Positions 10,049 to 17,441 of a DNA stretch of 64,000 bases are shown here, one piece after another. The position numbers and the translations under genes were made by a program. Numbering within the stretch: position 1 is the stretch's first letter; every line of letters begins with the position of its first letter. The notes under the pieces were generated by a model. It was not told where the DNA came from. It did not search any database and was given only the letters and a program-made list of their open reading frames with translations. The stretch lies in assembly GCF_002162315.1 (NCBI RefSeq), contig NZ_CP021416.1:248001-312000 (forward strand), in the 5' to 3' direction. Origin of the DNA: Sulfurospirillum diekertiae. Its GTDB lineage: Bacteria > Campylobacterota > Campylobacteria > Campylobacterales > Sulfurospirillaceae.

Positions 10049-10875
10049 TTAAAAAGTTTGTTAAAAAGGCACTTGAAGAGGATGTGGGTCGAGGTGATCT
10101 TTTTTCATTAGTGGGAAAAGATAGCTTTGCAAGTGCTAATATTATCTGTAAAGATATGGGTGTTTTTGCAGGACGTCCTTATGTTAAGGCACTGTGCAAG
10201 ATGAATAAGCTCGATGTCACCTTTTATTTTGAAGATGGCGATGCCCTTCAAAAAGGAGATCTAGTTGCTTTAATTGAAGGAAAATCTAAAAATATTTTAC
10301 GTTGTGAACGTACGATTTTGAATTTAATGCAACATGCCAGTGGCATTGCAAGCAATGTAGCAAGTTATAAAAAAGTGCTTCAAGGCTATACTCTCAAACT
10401 TTTAGATACCAGAAAGACAAGACCGCATTTACGTGTTTTTGAGAAATATGCCATTCGTTGTGGTGGAGGTAGCAATCACCGAATGGGTTTGGATGATTGT
10501 TTGATGATCAAAGATACCCATCTTAAAACGATTGATGATTTAAAGATTTTTATTGCCGAAGCCAGAGAAAAACTTCCCTTTACATGTAAAATAGAAATTG
10601 AGTCGGAAGATGTTGAATTTGCTGAATTTTCGATGCAATGTGGGGCAGATATTGTCATGTGTGACAATATGTCGCATGAGGATATCAAAGCGGTTGTTGC
10701 ATATAAAAACAGCCATTTCCCTCACGTTCTTTTAGAAGCGAGCGGAAACATCACAAAAGACAATATTATAGAATATGCTAAAACAGGTGTGGATGCAATC
10801 AGCAGTGGAAGTTTGATCCATCAAGCGGTTTGGCTTGATTTTTCAATGAAAATTACCCATAAAACAGTGATCTAA
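10045..10875 (+). CDS. nadC: Nicotinate-nucleotide pyrophosphorylase (quinolinate phosphoribosyltransferase)
   Basis: 276 residues. It converts quinolinate and PRPP to nicotinate mononucleotide. Clear motifs are NLMQHASGIAS, LLDTRKTRPHLRVFEKYAIRCGGGSNHRMGLDD and the C-terminal LEASGNITKDNI ... VDAISSGSLIHQ. It directly follows nadA with a 4-bp overlap, so the two consecutive NAD-synthesis steps are co-translated. A palindrome copy at 10579-10590 is read in the Phe-Thr-Cys-Lys frame. Confidence 0.96.
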   Translation: MIKKFVKKALEEDVGRGDLFSLVGKDSFASANIICKDMGVFAGRPYVKALCKMNKLDVTFYFEDGDALQKGDLVALIEGKSKNILRCERTILNLMQHASGIASNVASYKKVLQGYTLKLLDTRKTRPHLRVFEKYAIRCGGGSNHRMGLDDCLMIKDTHLKTIDDLKIFIAEAREKLPFTCKIEIESEDVEFAEFSMQCGADIVMCDNMSHEDIKAVVAYKNSHFPHVLLEASGNITKDNIIEYAKTGVDAISSGSLIHQAVWLDFSMKITHKTVI

Positions 10876-10891
10876 GTAGGGATGTTACACT

Positions 10892-11950
10892 GTGGCGGAT
10901 GATCAAGAGAAGACGGAAGAACCCAGTTCCAAGAAGATTGAAGATGCCAGAAATGATGGTAATGTCCCTAAAAGTCAAGATACCAGTGCTTTTATAACGC
11001 TTGTCGTGGCGTTAGCGGTTTTTTTGGCCATGTTTCCGTGGATAGAATCGCGTACCGTGTATCTTTATCACTATTATCACTCTTTGATTGGCGTTGAAAT
11101 TACCAAAGAAGTGACACTGCAACTGTCAATCATCTCATTTCGAGAAGTTATCTTTATGGTTATCCCTCTAGCCTTAGCGGTTTCAGTGGCTGGAATTTTA
11201 GCCAATGTGTTGCAGACTGGCTTGATTTTCACAACAAAACCTTTAATGCCTGATTTTAGCAAAATTGATCCTATGAAGGGGCTAAAAAACCTTTTTTCAA
11301 TCAAAAAATTGGTTGAAATGCTTAAGATTATTATTAAAGTAGGCGCTATATTATGGGTTTGTTACTTTTTTCTCCTTGCGTTTACCAAAGAGCTTCCAAC
11401 GGTTATATCTTTTCCTTTACCTGATCAGTTAGGATGGCTAAAACATAAAATGATTATTCTCATTTCTGTCATTTTAATCCTTTTTCTTGTGTTGGCACTT
11501 GCAGATCTTCTGTTTGTACGTTTTTCTTATTTTAAGAGTTTACGCATGAGTAAGCAGGAAATGAAGGATGAATATAAGCAGATGGAAGGTGATCCTAAGA
11601 TTAAAGCTAAGATCAGGCAAATTCAGATGCAAATGACGAAAAAGCGCATGATGCAGGAAATTCCACAAGCGGATGTCATTATTACAAATCCGACACACTA
11701 TGCTATTGCAATTCGATACAATCAAGACAAAGAAGCTGCCCCAAAAGTTATTGCCAAAGGAACAGATTTTATGGCACTACGTATTAAAGAGATTGCAATG
11801 AACTATAATATCCAGATTGTTGAAAATCCTCCATTAGCAAGGGAGCTTTATAAAAAATGCAATTTAGGTGACATTATCCCTGAAAATCTTTATAAAGCAG
11901 TAGCAGAAGTGTTAGCATTTGTTTATAAAAGTTCGAATAAATCACGCTAA
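10892..11950 (+). CDS. flhB: Flagellar biosynthesis protein FlhB
   Basis: FlhB is an export-gate component of the flagellar type III apparatus and controls the switch from hook to filament substrates. The 352-residue protein has an N-terminal charged region (EKTEEPSSKKIEDAR), four membrane helices (~30-210) and a cytoplasmic domain. That domain carries the autocleavage site ITNPTHYAIAIRY (cleavage between Asn and Pro). The start is a GTG 16 bases after the nadC stop, with AGGGATG upstream, so it may be read through from the nad operon. Confidence 0.96.
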   Translation: MADDQEKTEEPSSKKIEDARNDGNVPKSQDTSAFITLVVALAVFLAMFPWIESRTVYLYHYYHSLIGVEITKEVTLQLSIISFREVIFMVIPLALAVSVAGILANVLQTGLIFTTKPLMPDFSKIDPMKGLKNLFSIKKLVEMLKIIIKVGAILWVCYFFLLAFTKELPTVISFPLPDQLGWLKHKMIILISVILILFLVLALADLLFVRFSYFKSLRMSKQEMKDEYKQMEGDPKIKAKIRQIQMQMTKKRMMQEIPQADVIITNPTHYAIAIRYNQDKEAAPKVIAKGTDFMALRIKEIAMNYNIQIVENPPLARELYKKCNLGDIIPENLYKAVAEVLAFVYKSSNKSR

Positions 11951-11982
11951 AGAGCATCAATAACTTTTCAGTCAAAATTAAG

Positions 11983-11988
11983 TATAAT
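11983..11988 (+). promoter_or_regulatory. Likely -10 element for the DHH-M23-minC-lpxC operon
   Basis: TATAAT is 28 bp before the ATG at 12017, in the 66-bp gap after flhB, and is followed by an RBS-like AAGTGGAG. The six genes downstream overlap or nearly abut, so this could drive them all. Confidence 0.5.
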
Positions 11989-12016
11989 CTGCACTTTATT
12001 ACTAAGTGGAGTTGTA

Positions 12017-12961
12017 ATGTATCAACAAGCGTGGAAACGAATGCTTGAGGCCGATCACATTGTTATTGTCTCTCATGTTCATCCAGATGGTGATACATTA
12101 GGGAGTGCTTTAGCTTTATTTGACGTGCTAACACGAGCCGGTAAAAAAGTGACGCATTACAATAAAAATAGTGAACTTCCACAGTCGTATGACTTTTTGC
12201 CAGGCTATTCTAAAATAAAGTATACCTTGCCAAAGAGTTTTGATTTGGTTGTCAGTTGTGATTGCTCGACACGTGATAGACTTAAAATTCCTGAAGGGGA
12301 TTATGAGATTATCAACATTGATCATCACTTAACCAATCGCTATTTTGGAAATATAAATCTTGTGGTTGATCGTTTTACAAGTGCTGGTATGGTGGTGTAT
12401 GAACTTCTTAAAGCGAATGCGATTGAGATGAGTAAAGAGTGCGCCATTTGTCTTTATACAGCTATTGCCGATGACACAGGTTTTTTCCTTTATGGTGATA
12501 TGGACGAGGCAACATTTCAAATTGTAGCCCAATTGGTGAAATGTGGGGCAAATCCCCAAGAAATTGCTTCAAAGGTAAAACGAAGAGAGCCTCTTTCAAA
12601 AATAAGACTCTACGGTTATATGTTGAATCATTTTGATCTCTATGAAAATGGGCGTATTGCCACGATTATTTTTGATAAAGCGACTTTGGAAGCAACAGGA
12701 GCTAAACGACACGATACCAAAAATATCGTCAATATGCTCAGGAGCATTGTTAATGTAACGATTGCCATTATGATTTTGGAAGAAAAAGAGGGAGGCTATA
12801 AAGTCTCATTGCGGAGTAAAGATATTAATGTCTCAAAAATTGCTTTAATGTATCAAGGAGGCGGTCATAAGACGGCTGCAGGATTTGAAGTTCCTGTGTG
12901 TGATCCTAAAGCACTTCGAGATGAAATTGTGGAAAAAATAAAAAGGATAGATAAAGAATGA
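12017..12961 (+). CDS. DHH-family phosphoesterase (NrnA-like oligoribonuclease/pAp phosphatase)
   Basis: 314 residues with the DHH-DHHA1 architecture. Metal-binding motifs are visible in order: HVHPDGDTLGSALAL, DCST, INIDHH and the later AIADDTGFF. The C-terminal DHHA1 signature is GGGHKTAAGF. Enzymes of this family (NrnA/MgpA) degrade nanoRNA and dephosphorylate pAp; related proteins hydrolyse cyclic dinucleotides. It begins a tightly packed envelope-related operon and its stop overlaps the next ATG by 4 bp. There is no membrane or GGDEF-like domain, so it is NrnA rather than GdpP type. Confidence 0.88.
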   Translation: MYQQAWKRMLEADHIVIVSHVHPDGDTLGSALALFDVLTRAGKKVTHYNKNSELPQSYDFLPGYSKIKYTLPKSFDLVVSCDCSTRDRLKIPEGDYEIINIDHHLTNRYFGNINLVVDRFTSAGMVVYELLKANAIEMSKECAICLYTAIADDTGFFLYGDMDEATFQIVAQLVKCGANPQEIASKVKRREPLSKIRLYGYMLNHFDLYENGRIATIIFDKATLEATGAKRHDTKNIVNMLRSIVNVTIAIMILEEKEGGYKVSLRSKDINVSKIALMYQGGGHKTAAGFEVPVCDPKALRDEIVEKIKRIDKE

Positions 12962-14328
12962 AACAGCAAAGAAAATCTTCAATAGCAGCGTATGCGCTAG
13001 GGTTTATTTTTCTAGTTTTAGTAGGTGGACTTACTTATGTGTATAACTCAAATTTATTTGAAAGAGAAGCTCCTAAAATTGCCCTTGCCAAAGAGATAGA
13101 TTGGAATTTAAAAGATCCCATCAAAGTACAGATAGAGGACAATAGTGGAATTCGTTTTGTACGTGCTTCCCTATTTGATGGCGAAAAAAGCGTAGTGCTT
13201 GAAACCAAAGAGTTTAAAACCGCAGAAAAAGTAGTTGATTTAAACCTCACTTTCCCAAAAACAGGATTTGGCGCCAATAAAAAAGCATTTGAACTAACCG
13301 TTGAAGCGACGGACGTAAGCAAATGGAACTTTTTTGCAGGTAATAGTGTGAGTGAAAAGTCTATTGTTAAAGTTGATACCAAAAGACCTGAGGTTAATGT
13401 CATTGGAAGTTCGTATAAAATTATGCGTGGTGGCGTTGCTACCGTAATTTTCAAAGCACAAGATGAGGCAATGAAATCGCTTTATATTGAGACAAACTTT
13501 GGAAAGAAATTTTATCCAACACCTTTTTACAAAGATGGGTATTACATCTCTTTGGTTGCATGGCCAACGCATATTGAAAGTTTTAGTGCTTCTGTGGTTG
13601 CCATTGATCGTGCTGGAAACTTAACGAAAGCGCATATTCCTTATTTCTTGCAGGATAAAAAATATAAAACTTCAACCATTGCCCTTGAAGATCGATTTTT
13701 AGATGGAAAGATTGCTGATCTTATTTCTGAAGTGGCACCAGAGAGGTCCTCGCTTAACAAAATAGAGAAATTTAAGTTTGTTAATGAAGATATGCGTAAA
13801 GGAAATGAAGCCAACATTCTAAAAGTAACATCAGATGTTCCTAAAGAGCTTGTCAGTGGATTTTATCTTAAAGCTTTTTACCCTTTACGTAATGGCAAAG
13901 TGGTTGCAAGTTTTGGGGATCACCGTTTTTATGAGTATGATAAACAGCCTACAAGTGAGTCTTACCATTTAGGTTTGGATCTTGCAAGCAATGCACAAGC
14001 GACAATGTTAACTTCTAATGACGGTGTGGTTGTCTTTGCCCGTGAAAATGGAATTTATGGTAATAATATTATTATCTCACATGGCTTAGGTGTTTATTCT
14101 CTTTATGGGCACTGTTCTAGTTTTATGGTGAAAGAGGGTGATGTTGTTAAGGCAGGAGAGCCTATTGCTAAAACAGGAATGACAGGCTTGGCACTTGGCG
14201 ATCATCTCCATTTCGGTATGTTTGTACAAGGCGTAGATGTTAGACCTGAAGAGTGGATGGATGAGGTATGGCTTAAAGAGAGCGTATTTAATGTAATAGA
14301 ATCAGCAAAGAAGATTATGGATAGATGA
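12958..14328 (+). CDS. M23-family peptidase (LytM-type), membrane anchored
   Basis: 456 residues. A basic N-terminus and one membrane helix (~residues 9-30) place the body in the periplasm. A beta-rich region (~40-310) precedes the LytM/M23 domain. Its zinc ligands are visible in YHLGLDLAS, near residue 337, and HLHFGMF, near residue 418, with the intervening SLYGHCSS. Family members either cleave peptidoglycan cross-links or, if degenerate, activate amidases. All the usual metal ligands appear intact here. It lies between a DHH phosphoesterase and minC with 4-bp overlaps at both ends. The context with minC and lpxC points to cell division or envelope shaping, as for the Campylobacter/Helicobacter Csd/Pgp peptidases. 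Confidence 0.88.
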   Translation: MKQQRKSSIAAYALGFIFLVLVGGLTYVYNSNLFEREAPKIALAKEIDWNLKDPIKVQIEDNSGIRFVRASLFDGEKSVVLETKEFKTAEKVVDLNLTFPKTGFGANKKAFELTVEATDVSKWNFFAGNSVSEKSIVKVDTKRPEVNVIGSSYKIMRGGVATVIFKAQDEAMKSLYIETNFGKKFYPTPFYKDGYYISLVAWPTHIESFSASVVAIDRAGNLTKAHIPYFLQDKKYKTSTIALEDRFLDGKIADLISEVAPERSSLNKIEKFKFVNEDMRKGNEANILKVTSDVPKELVSGFYLKAFYPLRNGKVVASFGDHRFYEYDKQPTSESYHLGLDLASNAQATMLTSNDGVVVFARENGIYGNNIIISHGLGVYSLYGHCSSFMVKEGDVVKAGEPIAKTGMTGLALGDHLHFGMFVQGVDVRPEEWMDEVWLKESVFNVIESAKKIMDR

Positions 14329-14921
14329 AAGTAACACAAAAAAATGTCAGAGTATTTCATATTGAAATTGATGATGAAGCCTCTTTCTTAGAGTATTTTA
14401 GAAAAAATACACTTCTTTTGAAGGAATTCTTTTTGCTTGTTGAAGGGAATATAACGAAGAATATTGCTTTTGTTTTAGAGCAAAGTGGAGTTTGTTATAA
14501 AGAAATTAACAACTGCAATATTCGTTTTGGTGGAATTAAAAAAGAAACGCCTTTGCTTGAAGAAGAACCTAAGAAAGAGGTAATTTCAGAAGTCTTATCA
14601 GAGCCTAAGCAACTACCAAAACTTAAGCTTTATGATCGTCCTATTCGTTCTGGTGAAGAAATTATTGAGAGTATTCCAATTGTTATTTTTGGCCGTGTTA
14701 ACAGTGGTGCAAAAGTTTTTTGTGAAGAGAGTATGAGTATTTATGGTATTATTGACGGATTAGTGCAGTGCGACGGTGAATATATCGTACTCAGTGGTAT
14801 CAGCCCAAGAGGTCATCTGATCTTTAATGGAGAGATTGTGGATAGGGAGACATTAAAACAAAATGTGCTTCAAAAAATTATTGTGCGTGATAATGTTATT
14901 GAGATAAAGGACGTTGTGTGA
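14325..14921 (+). CDS. minC: Septum site-determining protein MinC
   Basis: 198 residues. The C-terminal beta-helix domain is clear (IVIFGRVNSGAKVFCEESMSIYGIIDG), which in MinC binds MinD and FtsZ. The N-terminal ~90 residues are the more variable FtsZ-inhibiting domain. No minD or minE is adjacent, as is normal for this phylum where minC often sits apart with lpxC. Coupled by 4-bp overlaps to the M23 peptidase upstream and to lpxC downstream. Confidence 0.88.
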   Translation: MKVTQKNVRVFHIEIDDEASFLEYFRKNTLLLKEFFLLVEGNITKNIAFVLEQSGVCYKEINNCNIRFGGIKKETPLLEEEPKKEVISEVLSEPKQLPKLKLYDRPIRSGEEIIESIPIVIFGRVNSGAKVFCEESMSIYGIIDGLVQCDGEYIVLSGISPRGHLIFNGEIVDRETLKQNVLQKIIVRDNVIEIKDVV

Positions 14922-15802
14922 AACAAACCACATTAGCCAAGGCGGTTAGCGGTGTTGGAATAGGACTTCATAAAGGCACACCTATTCAAATACATTTGGA
15001 ACCCCTTGAGGCAAATAGCGGTATTATTTTTTATCGAAGCGATGTAGGATTATTGGTTCAAGCATTGCCTCAAAATGTTGTCAATACACAAATGGCAACC
15101 GTCATTGGAAATTCGAATGCTTATATCTCAACGATTGAACATCTTCTCTCAGCCGTCTATGCGTATGGTATTGATAATATTCGTGTTGTCTTAGATGGAG
15201 CAGAAGTACCTGTTATGGATGGGAGTAGTGCTAGTTTTTGTATGATGCTTGATGAAGCAGGTATACGAAAACTTGAAGCAACGAAACAAGTGTTGATTAT
15301 AAAGAAAGAAGTTGAAGTTCAAGACGGGAAAAAATTTGCGCGCGTCACACCTAGTTTAAAACCAACATATAACTTTATGATTGAGTTTACTCACCCTTCC
15401 ATTGGTAGACAAGAGTATAGTTTTGAGTTTAGTAAAAAGAATTTTATTGAAGAAATATCACGTGCCCGCACCTTTGGTTTCCTCAAAGATGTGCAAATGC
15501 TACGCTCTCGTGGGCTAGCCCTTGGAGGATCACTTGATAATGCAGTGGTTATGGATGACAATAAAATTCTTAATCCTGAAGGATTACGTTTCTCGAATGA
15601 GTTTGTCAGACATAAAATTTTGGATGCCATTGGTGATCTTTCTTTATTAGGAGCGCCTTTTGTTGGAGATTATACCTCATATGCTGGTAGCCATAATTTA
15701 AATCATGAACTCACTAAAGCAATTTTAAGAGATCCAAGTAATTATGAAATTAGAACATTGAGTGTTGAAAAAGCACAAGAGTTTGAAAAGGTTTACGCAT
15801 AA
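14918..15802 (+). CDS. lpxC: UDP-3-O-acyl-N-acetylglucosamine deacetylase LpxC
   Basis: LpxC catalyses the committed, zinc-dependent step of lipid A synthesis. 294 residues with TLAKAVSGVGIGLHKG at the N-terminus and STIEHLLSAVYAYGIDN containing the first zinc His. SRARTFGFLKD follows, and then HKILDAIGDLSLLG carrying the second His and the Asp ligand. GTG start, 4-bp overlap with minC. The stop TAA is nested in the presumed start of tsaB. Confidence 0.97.
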   Translation: MKQTTLAKAVSGVGIGLHKGTPIQIHLEPLEANSGIIFYRSDVGLLVQALPQNVVNTQMATVIGNSNAYISTIEHLLSAVYAYGIDNIRVVLDGAEVPVMDGSSASFCMMLDEAGIRKLEATKQVLIIKKEVEVQDGKKFARVTPSLKPTYNFMIEFTHPSIGRQEYSFEFSKKNFIEEISRARTFGFLKDVQMLRSRGLALGGSLDNAVVMDDNKILNPEGLRFSNEFVRHKILDAIGDLSLLGAPFVGDYTSYAGSHNLNHELTKAILRDPSNYEIRTLSVEKAQEFEKVYA

Positions 15803-16260
15803 AAACAGTTGTTGATATTGTTGTTATTACACTTACTTCACCGTTACATGTAGGCATTTATGAAAATAACCAATTGATTAAAACTTTTGAAACAACAGAT
15901 CAAACCAGTGAGGCATTGCCCTTATTGTTTGAAGAAGTTTTGAAAGTGTATCAACCCGTGCGACTTTTTTTTTTGCTAGAGGGCCTGGAAGCTTTATGGC
16001 AATTAAAATTACTTACATTTTTTTTAAAAACATTGAGTATTGCATTAAAAATTCCTCTTCTGGCATGTGATGGGTTTGTCTTTAATCAGAGTAGACCTAT
16101 TCGCGCGATGCGTAATCTTTATTTTATCAAAGAGGCGCATGAGATTGTAACGAAGCGTTTGGATGATCCCATTGAACAGCCCTTTACGCTCCCTGAAGTT
16201 TTAGATGAGACCCTTTTTAACGATAATGTTGAACCACTTTATATGTTACCAGCAGTTTAG
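15799..16260 (+). CDS. tsaB: TsaB-like tRNA t6A-synthesis protein, probable ATA start
   Basis: The frame encodes VVDIVVITLTSPLHVGIYENNQL, matching the actin-like N-terminal strand-turn-strand of TsaB. TsaB is the scaffold partner of TsaD and TsaE in threonylcarbamoyl-adenosine formation on ANN-decoding tRNAs. At ~153 residues it resembles the shortened epsilonproteobacterial forms. No ATG, GTG or TTG precedes the conserved region in frame. The first such codon is the TTG at 15874, which would delete the N-terminal domain. AAAAGG at 15786-15791 sits seven bases before ATA at 15799, which overlaps the lpxC stop (cATAA). Either ATA is used, or the true sequence is ATGA, which would keep the lpxC stop. 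Function is inferred from pattern and position between lpxC and thrB. Confidence 0.72.
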   Translation: MKTVVDIVVITLTSPLHVGIYENNQLIKTFETTDQTSEALPLLFEEVLKVYQPVRLFFLLEGLEALWQLKLLTFFLKTLSIALKIPLLACDGFVFNQSRPIRAMRNLYFIKEAHEIVTKRLDDPIEQPFTLPEVLDETLFNDNVEPLYMLPAV

Positions 16261-16269
16261 GAGCGATGT

Positions 16270-17154
16270 GTGAAGATAAAAATACCAGCGACCAGTGCCA
16301 ATTTAGGACCCGGATTTGATTGTTTAGGTCTTGCCATTGCGCTGTATAACGAAGTTTGTATTAAACCTTCAAGTTACCAAAGTATCTCTGTTAAAGGAGA
16401 AGGTGAAGAGAATGTAAAGCTTAAGAAAAACAATATTTTCGTCTCTATTTTTTATGACATCTACCAAGAACTTACGGGCAGAAAAGATTCTTTCCGTTTT
16501 GAGTTTTATAATAATATTCCCTTTTCAAGAGGTCTAGGAAGTAGTTCAGCCGTAATCGTAGGTGCCATAGCAAGTGCTTATGAAATGGCAGGTGTAAAAG
16601 CAAGTAGAGAAAGTATTTTAAATAAAGCTATTTTATATGAAACCCACCCAGATAATATTGCACCTGCTGTTTATGGTGGATTTACAAGTTCCATAGTGGA
16701 ACATGGAAAAGTAAAGACACTCAGGAAAGAGTTAAGTGAAAAATTAAAAGTAGTGATGGTGATCCCAGATCGCCCAATGTCAACAGCGCAGTCACGAACG
16801 TTACTTCCGAAGTCATATTTAATGAAAAATACGGTTTACAACCTTTCCCGTGCATCTTTACTTACAGCAGCTTTTTTTAGTGAAAACTGGGAGTTTTTAA
16901 AGGTAGCATCGAGAGATTGTATGCATGAACATCGCCGTATGAAGCAACTAAAAGAACTTTTTGAAGTGCGTGAAATTGCTTTAAAAAATGGTGCATTGAT
17001 GAGTACACTCTCAGGAAGTGGTTCATCTTTTTTTAGCCTTGTTAGGGCTGAAGATGCTCAAAAGGTTGCAATTGCTCTTAAAAATGCATTTGGAATGTTT
17101 AGAGTAGAAATCTTTGAATTAGATAACAATGGTTTTGAAATCGTAAAAAGCTGA
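16270..17154 (+). CDS. thrB: Homoserine kinase ThrB
   Basis: A GHMP-family kinase that phosphorylates homoserine in threonine synthesis. 294 residues. The N-terminal KIPATSANLGPGFDCLGLA is diagnostic, the ATP-binding loop is FSRGLGSSSAVIVGAI, and the third GHMP motif is MSTLSGSGSSFFSL. GTG start, with GGAGCG RBS-like sequence just upstream. It follows tsaB by nine bases at the end of the lpxC cluster and precedes ylxR-infB. Confidence 0.97.
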   Translation: MKIKIPATSANLGPGFDCLGLAIALYNEVCIKPSSYQSISVKGEGEENVKLKKNNIFVSIFYDIYQELTGRKDSFRFEFYNNIPFSRGLGSSSAVIVGAIASAYEMAGVKASRESILNKAILYETHPDNIAPAVYGGFTSSIVEHGKVKTLRKELSEKLKVVMVIPDRPMSTAQSRTLLPKSYLMKNTVYNLSRASLLTAAFFSENWEFLKVASRDCMHEHRRMKQLKELFEVREIALKNGALMSTLSGSGSSFFSLVRAEDAQKVAIALKNAFGMFRVEIFELDNNGFEIVKS

Positions 17155-17172
17155 AAAACAGCTAAAATTTGA

Positions 17173-17178
17173 TATAAT
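17173..17178 (+). promoter_or_regulatory. Likely -10 element before ylxR-infB
   Basis: TATAAT ends only 11 bp before the ylxR ATG (17190). If transcription starts the usual 6-8 bases downstream, the ylxR mRNA would have a leader of only a few bases. No Shine-Dalgarno sequence is visible, consistent with near-leaderless translation or with read-through from thrB. Confidence 0.45.
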
Positions 17179-17189
17179 CAGGCGCAAAA

Positions 17190-17441
17190 ATGAGTCAACC
17201 CATACGAATGTGCATTGTTTGTAGAGAGAGATCTTTACAAGGAAGTTTACAAAGATTGCAGATTGTAGACGGAAAGCTCGTGCTCTTTTCCAAGGTAGGA
17301 AGAAGCTTTTATATCTGCAAGGCATGTATGACAAACAATGAAAAGAAAGTTGTAAAAATACTCAACAATAAATGCAAAACAAATCACAAAGCAATGATGG
17401 AATTTGGTAAAATTTTTAAGGAGATAGGGTCGAATGGATAA
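17190..17441 (+). CDS. ylxR: YlxR-family (DUF448) small protein
   Basis: 83 residues with the YlxR start motif PIRMCIVCRER and the later GRSFYICKAC. These form a small RNA-binding fold with Cys pairs. YlxR genes nearly always sit between nusA and infB; here nusA is absent and the gene follows thrB. The 3' end overlaps the infB ATG by 8 bp. Proposed roles are RNA binding and regulation of gene expression; no enzymatic function is known. Confidence 0.88.
   Translation: MSQPIRMCIVCRERSLQGSLQRLQIVDGKLVLFSKVGRSFYICKACMTNNEKKVVKILNNKCKTNHKAMMEFGKIFKEIGSNG

Noticed and set aside
13035-13454. 139-codon open frame antisense to the M23 peptidase gene
   Set aside because: A shadow of a well-supported gene in a tightly overlapping operon; no start signal or family resemblance.
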